This document shows positions 60,271 to 64,000 of a stretch of DNA of 64,000 nt, one piece after another. The position numbers and the translations under genes are program-made. The stretch is from Desulfobulbus alkaliphilus (GTDB lineage Bacteria > Desulfobacterota > Desulfobulbia > Desulfobulbales > Desulfobulbaceae): positions 49,037 through 113,036 of the forward strand of contig NZ_JAFFQC010000012.1 in the NCBI RefSeq assembly GCF_016918545.1, given 5' to 3'. The stretch's first letter is position 1, and every line of letters begins with the position of its first letter. The notes beneath the pieces are model-generated. The model saw only the letters and a list, made by a program, of their open reading frames with translations, made no database searches and was not told the DNA's origin.

Positions 60271-60855
60271 ATGAACTCGCCGCAATCGATCACCATCAGC
60301 GAGGCCGCCGTGGCCACCATCGTTACCTGCCGACCGGTGCCGGAGGTGCTGGTGCTCAAGCGCAATGCCAATCCCCAGGACCCCTGGTCCGGCCACTACG
60401 CCTTTCCCGGCGGCCGTCGGGACCAGGAGGACCCCTCCCTGCTGGCCACCTGCCTGCGGGAGACCTTCGAGGAGTGCGGCATCGAGCTGTCCACCGCCCA
60501 CCTGGTCAAGGAGTACCCCTGCCGCCCGGCCGGTAACCACCTCAACCAGCCGGTGCCGGTGACCACCTACCTGTTCGAACTGCCGGAGCAGCCGCGACTC
60601 CGCCTGCAGACCTCGGAGATCAGCTGCGCTGAGTGGCTCTACCTCGACTATGTCGCCGACCGGGAGAACATCATCGAGCGACCGATGAGCCCCCGCTGCC
60701 CCGAAGTGCTCTTCCCCTGCATCCCCGCCACCCGCGGCTTTGTCTGGGGCTTCACCTACGAGACCCTGATGATGGTGATAGCCGACCGATATCGCCATAT
60801 TGGCGACAAAAACAGGGAGGCGGCGGTCGCAGGCGGAAAAGGAAAGAGCGCTTGA
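60271..60855 (+). CDS. Nudix hydrolase (CoA pyrophosphatase-like)
   Basis: 194 residues from the ATG at 60271. WSGHYAFPGGRRDQEDPSLL and TCLRETFEECGIELS hold the Nudix box (R-E-x-x-E-E-x-G), with the P-G-G-R-x-x-x-x-D variant seen in NudL-type CoA pyrophosphatases. It would hydrolyse a nucleoside diphosphate linked to another group. The ribosome binding site is weak. Family B repeat sequence lies just upstream and offers false in-frame starts. Confidence 0.82.
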   Translation: MNSPQSITISEAAVATIVTCRPVPEVLVLKRNANPQDPWSGHYAFPGGRRDQEDPSLLATCLRETFEECGIELSTAHLVKEYPCRPAGNHLNQPVPVTTYLFELPEQPRLRLQTSEISCAEWLYLDYVADRENIIERPMSPRCPEVLFPCIPATRGFVWGFTYETLMMVIADRYRHIGDKNREAAVAGGKGKSA

Positions 60856-61136
60856 CTTTTTCCCCGTTGACCGGTATCAATACCAACGAATTTGAACGGT
60901 GATCAGGCGCAATGGGCCGGGACGGCCAGGCAATGCAGTGCCGGCGACAGGGCAACAGATGCGCCCGGGCCCATCCTTCTGTTCATCTCCGTCCCAGATC
61001 CCACGACCCGGAAACAAGGCGATATCTTTGCGAGCAGTCTGCCTTGCCGGGCCAAGACGAGCCAGGACACAGCCAAAAGGGACATTAAAAGGCACACCAA
61101 GAGGTATTGAAAGGTATAGAGAGGTATTGGTATTGG
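60856..61136. other. Intergenic region before mdh
   Basis: 281 nt without a gene I can support. GGTATTG/GGTATAG units recur near 61100-61135. A promoter for mdh must lie here or upstream but I cannot fix it. Confidence 0.45.
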
Positions 61137-61166
61137 GAGCCGCCCCTTGCCGGGGCGCTCTTTTTT
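61137..61166 (+). terminator. Intrinsic terminator-like hairpin in the mdh leader
   Basis: CGCCCC-TTGC-CGGGGCG followed by CTCTTTTTT, 33 nt before the mdh start. It could end transcription from the Nudix side or act as an attenuator in the mdh leader. Confidence 0.6.
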
Positions 61167-61198
61167 CAATGTAAAGGTTCAACCCAAGGAGAACGTCA

Positions 61199-62179
61199 AT
61201 GAAAGCACCCGTACGTGTAGCGGTAACCGGAGCTGCCGGTCAGATCAGCTATTCCCTTATTTTCCGTATTGCCAGCGGCAGCATGCTCGGTCCCGACCAG
61301 CCGGTCATCCTCCAGTTGCTGGAAATCCCCCCGGCCATGAACGCCCTTCAGGGTGTACTCATGGAACTCAATGACTGTGCTTTTCCGCTGGTTGCCGGCG
61401 TTATCGCCACCGATGATGCCAATGTCGCCTTCAAGGACGCTGATTACGTCATGATGGTCGGTGCCCGTCCCCGTGGACCGGGCATGGAGCGCGGTGACCT
61501 GCTCAATGCCAATGCCGCCATCTTCGAGGTGCAGGGCAAGGCACTCAATGACCATGCCAACCCCAATGTCCGGGTGCTCGTGGTCGGCAACCCGGCCAAC
61601 ACCAACGCCCTCATCACCCTGAAGAACGCCCCGAACATCAATCCGCGCAACATCACCGCCATGATGCGTCTGGACCACAACCGGGCCATGTCCCAGATCG
61701 CCGAGAAAACCGGCAGCCACTCCACCAAAGTCGAGAAGATGGTTGTCTGGGGCAACCATTCCGCTACTCAGTATCCGGACATCAGCTACGCCACCCTGGA
61801 AGGCAAGCCGGTAAAATCCCTGGTCAGCGAAGATTGGAACGTCAATGAGTTCATTCCTGTGGTCCAGCAGCGCGGCGCCGCCATTATCAAGGCCCGCGGT
61901 GCTTCTTCTGCTGCTTCCGCCGCTTCCGCCGCGGTCGATCATATGCGCAGCTGGGCCCTGGGCAGCGACGGCCAGTGGGTCAGCATGGGTGTGTACAGCA
62001 AGGGCAACCCCTACGGCGTGGATGAGGACCTGATCTTCTCCTTCCCGATCACCACCGCCGGCGGCGACTGGAAGATCGTCGAAGGCCTGGAAGTCAGCGA
62101 CTTCAGCCGTGAGCGCATCAAACTGACCGAGGCTGAGTTGGTCAGCGAGCGTGATGCTATTGCTGAGCGGCTTAAATAA
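61199..62179 (+). CDS. mdh: Malate dehydrogenase (MDH type 2)
   Basis: 326 residues. [19 protein letters not shown] binds NAD; the mobile loop is [22 protein letters not shown] carries the catalytic Asp, and [10 protein letters not shown] the catalytic His. This is the eukaryotic-cytosolic-like class also found in many bacteria. It interconverts malate and oxaloacetate. AAGGAG lies 9 nt before the ATG, and a strong terminator follows. Confidence 0.96.
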   Translation: MKAPVRVAVTGAAGQISYSLIFRIASGSMLGPDQPVILQLLEIPPAMNALQGVLMELNDCAFPLVAGVIATDDANVAFKDADYVMMVGARPRGPGMERGDLLNANAAIFEVQGKALNDHANPNVRVLVVGNPANTNALITLKNAPNINPRNITAMMRLDHNRAMSQIAEKTGSHSTKVEKMVVWGNHSATQYPDISYATLEGKPVKSLVSEDWNVNEFIPVVQQRGAAIIKARGASSAASAASAAVDHMRSWALGSDGQWVSMGVYSKGNPYGVDEDLIFSFPITTAGGDWKIVEGLEVSDFSRERIKLTEAELVSERDAIAERLK

Positions 62180-62200
62180 GGTTTTTTTTAGTGGTTATTT

Positions 62201-62232
62201 GGGGGTGCTCTTGGAGCACCCCCTTTTTTTTT
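62201..62232 (+). terminator. Intrinsic terminator of mdh
   Basis: GGGGGTGCTC-TT-GGAGCACCCCC with a run of nine T, 22 nt after the mdh stop: a textbook rho-independent terminator. Confidence 0.95.
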
Positions 62233-62319
62233 GCTTTCGATCAGGGGTAATTCGGGATACCTTTCCTATTCTGGGCGGTTTCTTTAACGACGGGTTGTTT
62301 GCACGGTAGGTGTCGGGTA

Positions 62320-62346
62320 ATTAGGGACACTTCCCCTATTTTCCGG
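62320..62346. repeat. Family B half copy
   Basis: TAATTAGGGACACTTCCCC and TATTTTCCGG without a matching right arm. The preceding GGTAGGTGTCGGG recurs as GGTAGGTGGCGGG before the next copy, so the unit seems to be partly duplicated. Confidence 0.7.
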
Positions 62347-62423
62347 CCCTTTGAACCGCAGAATGGTTTCAGTATGGGGCTTTTTCGTGGGTGCCAACAT
62401 AGATAACCTCGGTAGGTGGCGGG

Positions 62424-62508
62424 TAATTAGGGACACTTCCCCTATTTTCCGGACGTTGTGGAATGTTCTTGATTTTTACCCTCAAAATAGGGGAAGTGTC
62501 CCTAATTA
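62424..62508. repeat. Family B palindrome 11
   Basis: TAATTAGGGACACTTCCCC and GGGGAAGTGTCCCTAATTAC arms with TTTTTACCCTC in the centre. Confidence 0.9.
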
Positions 62509-62551
62509 CTTTCAAAAATTGGGGGAGCATTACTAGTTGCTGTAAGTATCC

Positions 62552-63592
62552 TTAATTACTGGGGCAATGGCTATCTCGTTGGTCCAGGCGTAATTCCGTG
62601 CCCACGTTCAGGTGATCGGGGTCGGTGATCACATCGCGGTTCTGCTCGTAGATATCCCGCCAGGCCCAGAAGCGGCATAGTTGGGCTGCAGCGATGGCGC
62701 CAAGGGTGTCCCCCGGTTGGACAGTGTACAAGAAAATGGTTTCCTCAGGGGCCTGCGTATCCGTTACATCGGCGACATCAGCGACATCTGTGTCAGCCGC
62801 GGTATCGGCGGTATCCGCTTCCCCTGCCGCAGGGGCCACCAGGTCCGGTTCAGGCGGGGTGCTCTCCCCGGTGCCGGCCAATTCGGTGGGTTCGGGTTCG
62901 GGTGCCGGTAACGGCTCCTCCACCACTTGGTGGGCGACAACCGGCGCGGGGTCCCCGGAAGGTTGCGGTGTTGCCTCGGGTTCGGCCGGTTCCACGGGCT
63001 GGGCCAAAGGCACCGGCGCCGCCTCCTGCCCGGATGGTGCTGCCAACACCGGTTCGATGGCGGCCGCCGGGGCGACCTCGCTCCGCTCGCTTGCCGGTGG
63101 CGAGGCTGTTTCGCGCGGCTCCTGGCCAATCCTGGCGCGGTCCGGCAGCAGGACAAAGAACATGGTCGCCACCACCACGCCGCCGAGCCCAAGGGCCCAG
63201 ATCGGCAGGCGCTTTTTTTTTGGCGCGATCGGTGCGATCGGCGCGGCCCCGGGCATGGTCGAACGGACTCGCCGGCTGCGGTGCCGCACGGCCCGGGCCA
63301 GGAACAGGGAATCGTCCAGCCGCTTGACATGCTCGGCGATTCCGGGGAAATCGACCGCCATGGCCTGCACCGCGCCATAGCGCCGGCGTGCCTCTTCGAT
63401 ATGGCCGGCCTGTTCCAGTTGGTCGGCCTCGGCAAGCAGGACCTCCGCCTTGCCGCGTATCTGCTCTATTTCCTGGTCCAGCTGCCGACGTTCCTCGGCG
63501 GACAGGGTCTCCCCGGCCATGACCAGCAGGGTGCCGGCCTCGATGAGCCGACCGGCTTGCAGGGTTTCCCGAATTGTTGTGGCTGTCACCAT
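62552..63592 (-). CDS. Membrane-anchored LysM protein
   Basis: 346 residues. The N-terminal cytosolic part (1-125) is helical and TPR-like (ADQLEQAGHIEEARRRYGAV). One membrane helix (about 130-150, PIWALGLGGVVVATMFFVLL). A Pro/Glu/Ala-rich low-complexity stretch (about 155-290). A C-terminal LysM domain (about 292-340: YTVQPGDTLGAIAAAQL to LNVGTELRL) that would bind peptidoglycan. The orientation places LysM in the periplasm. Function unknown; bridging the inner membrane and cell wall is plausible. Flanked by family B copies. Confidence 0.82.
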   Translation of the reverse strand: MVTATTIRETLQAGRLIEAGTLLVMAGETLSAEERRQLDQEIEQIRGKAEVLLAEADQLEQAGHIEEARRRYGAVQAMAVDFPGIAEHVKRLDDSLFLARAVRHRSRRVRSTMPGAAPIAPIAPKKKRLPIWALGLGGVVVATMFFVLLPDRARIGQEPRETASPPASERSEVAPAAAIEPVLAAPSGQEAAPVPLAQPVEPAEPEATPQPSGDPAPVVAHQVVEEPLPAPEPEPTELAGTGESTPPEPDLVAPAAGEADTADTAADTDVADVADVTDTQAPEETIFLYTVQPGDTLGAIAAAQLCRFWAWRDIYEQNRDVITDPDHLNVGTELRLDQRDSHCPSN

Positions 63593-63624
63593 TGGTTACC
63601 TCGCTGGGGTACTTCCCGTGAGGG

Positions 63625-63710
63625 GTAATTAGGGACACTTCCCCTATTTTCCGCATTTTGCGGAATGTTCTTGATTTTTACCCTCAAAATAGGGGAAGTG
63701 TCCCTAATTA
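63625..63710. repeat. Family B palindrome 12
   Basis: TAATTAGGGACACTTCCCC and GGGGAAGTGTCCCTAATTAC arms, nearly identical in the centre to the copy at 62424, on the other side of the LysM gene. Confidence 0.9.
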
Positions 63711-63807
63711 CTTCGGATTAGCACTGGGGTACACTATACAATTTGATCGAATTTCCATCAACTTGAAAGACCGTAAAGCAAATCCCGGGTGGGCAAAGGG
63801 TACGGGG

Positions 63808-63885
63808 CAATTAGGGACACTTCCCCATGTTTTCCTGTTTTCATTGGGGATACCGCCCGGGTAATTAGCGGGTAATTAGGGACAT
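63808..63885. repeat. Two family B partial copies
   Basis: CAATTAGGGACACTTCCCC at 63808-63826 and GTAATTAGGGACATCC at 63870-63885, each a lone left arm. Confidence 0.7.
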
Positions 63886-63887
63886 CC

Positions 63888-64000
63888 ATGATAAGTATTG
63901 TCAAGGGGAAAACGGAGGTTTCCCGTTTCGCCCAGGAGTACGTCAGCGCCTGCCTTGCCTCTCCCCCGATCTCGATTGTTCCTCGGCGGGAGCGGAAGCA
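63888..64000 (+). CDS. Possible start of a gene that runs off the window
   Basis: An ATG at 63888 opens a frame of at least 37 codons to the window end (MISIVKGKTEVSRFAQEYVS...). No family recognised and no ribosome binding site seen, as the upstream bases are a family B fragment. It may be a real 5' end or a frame created by the repeat. Confidence 0.3.
   Translation, partial: MISIVKGKTEVSRFAQEYVSACLASPPISIVPRRERK

Overview
The window looks like the chromosome of a strictly anaerobic Desulfobacterota bacterium, most likely a Desulfobulbales-type sulfate or sulfur metaboliser. That is an inference from gene content: an anaerobic cobalt-early cobalamin cluster starting with a CbiK chelatase and containing a CbiE-CbiT fusion, a pta-ackA acetate pathway, a type-2 malate dehydrogenase, multi-domain sensor kinases with a CW-type cysteine domain, and a very large PEP-synthase-like protein. 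No rRNA, tRNA or CRISPR array was found.

Layout. 0-3.6 kb: end of an M24 peptidase, a DUF4388 protein, a group II PLP decarboxylase and a coiled-coil hypothetical protein. 3.7-15.9 kb: a cobalamin riboswitch with an intrinsic terminator, then cbiK, a corrinoid/Fe-siderophore type ABC importer (permease, ATPase, binding protein), cbiA, cbiC, cbiD, cbiET, cbiL, cbiF, cbiG and cbiH. 16-29.3 kb: PerM-type permease, MgtE, a kinase paired with a PhnD-like lipoprotein, a zincin, a nitroreductase, and a second sensory cluster (hybrid kinase, two orphan branched-chain-type binding proteins, one unknown protein). 29.7-39.9 kb: ackA and pta, a variant P1B-ATPase, and a 1418-residue ATP-grasp/phosphohistidine protein. 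40-45.8 kb: deaminase, PfkB kinase, DUF2971 protein, iron alcohol dehydrogenase, radical SAM protein. 45.8-50.9 kb: a REP-associated tyrosine transposase and an island of seven toxin-antitoxin modules, three of them damaged. 50.9-59.3 kb: a TMTC-like membrane protein and an alternate chaperone-usher fimbrial locus (usher-like protein, chaperone, two DUF4402 pilins). 60-64 kb: Nudix hydrolase, malate dehydrogenase, LysM protein.

Two repeat families divide the window. Family A, with terminal inverted repeats CCTGAATCCGTGA, occurs about 13 times, only between 1 and 43.4 kb. Several copies are flanked by perfect 5-bp direct repeats (TGAAA, CCTTG, CAATA, TAACT), so it behaves as a miniature inverted-repeat transposable element. 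Its right end carries a promoter-like pair of hexamers at a nearly fixed distance from the terminus, and in seven of eight orientable copies that end points at the start of a gene. Two copies sit inside the riboswitch-controlled cobalamin operon and could partly uncouple cbiC-cbiH from B12 control. Family B is a palindrome of about 85-95 bp with arms AATTAGGGACACTTCCCC, found about 14 times, only from 45.8 to 63.9 kb. It flanks the RAYT gene on both sides and abuts broken parE, higA and hicA genes.

I consider family A (a mobile promoter-bearing MITE) and the family-B-riddled toxin-antitoxin island the two most interesting systems here.
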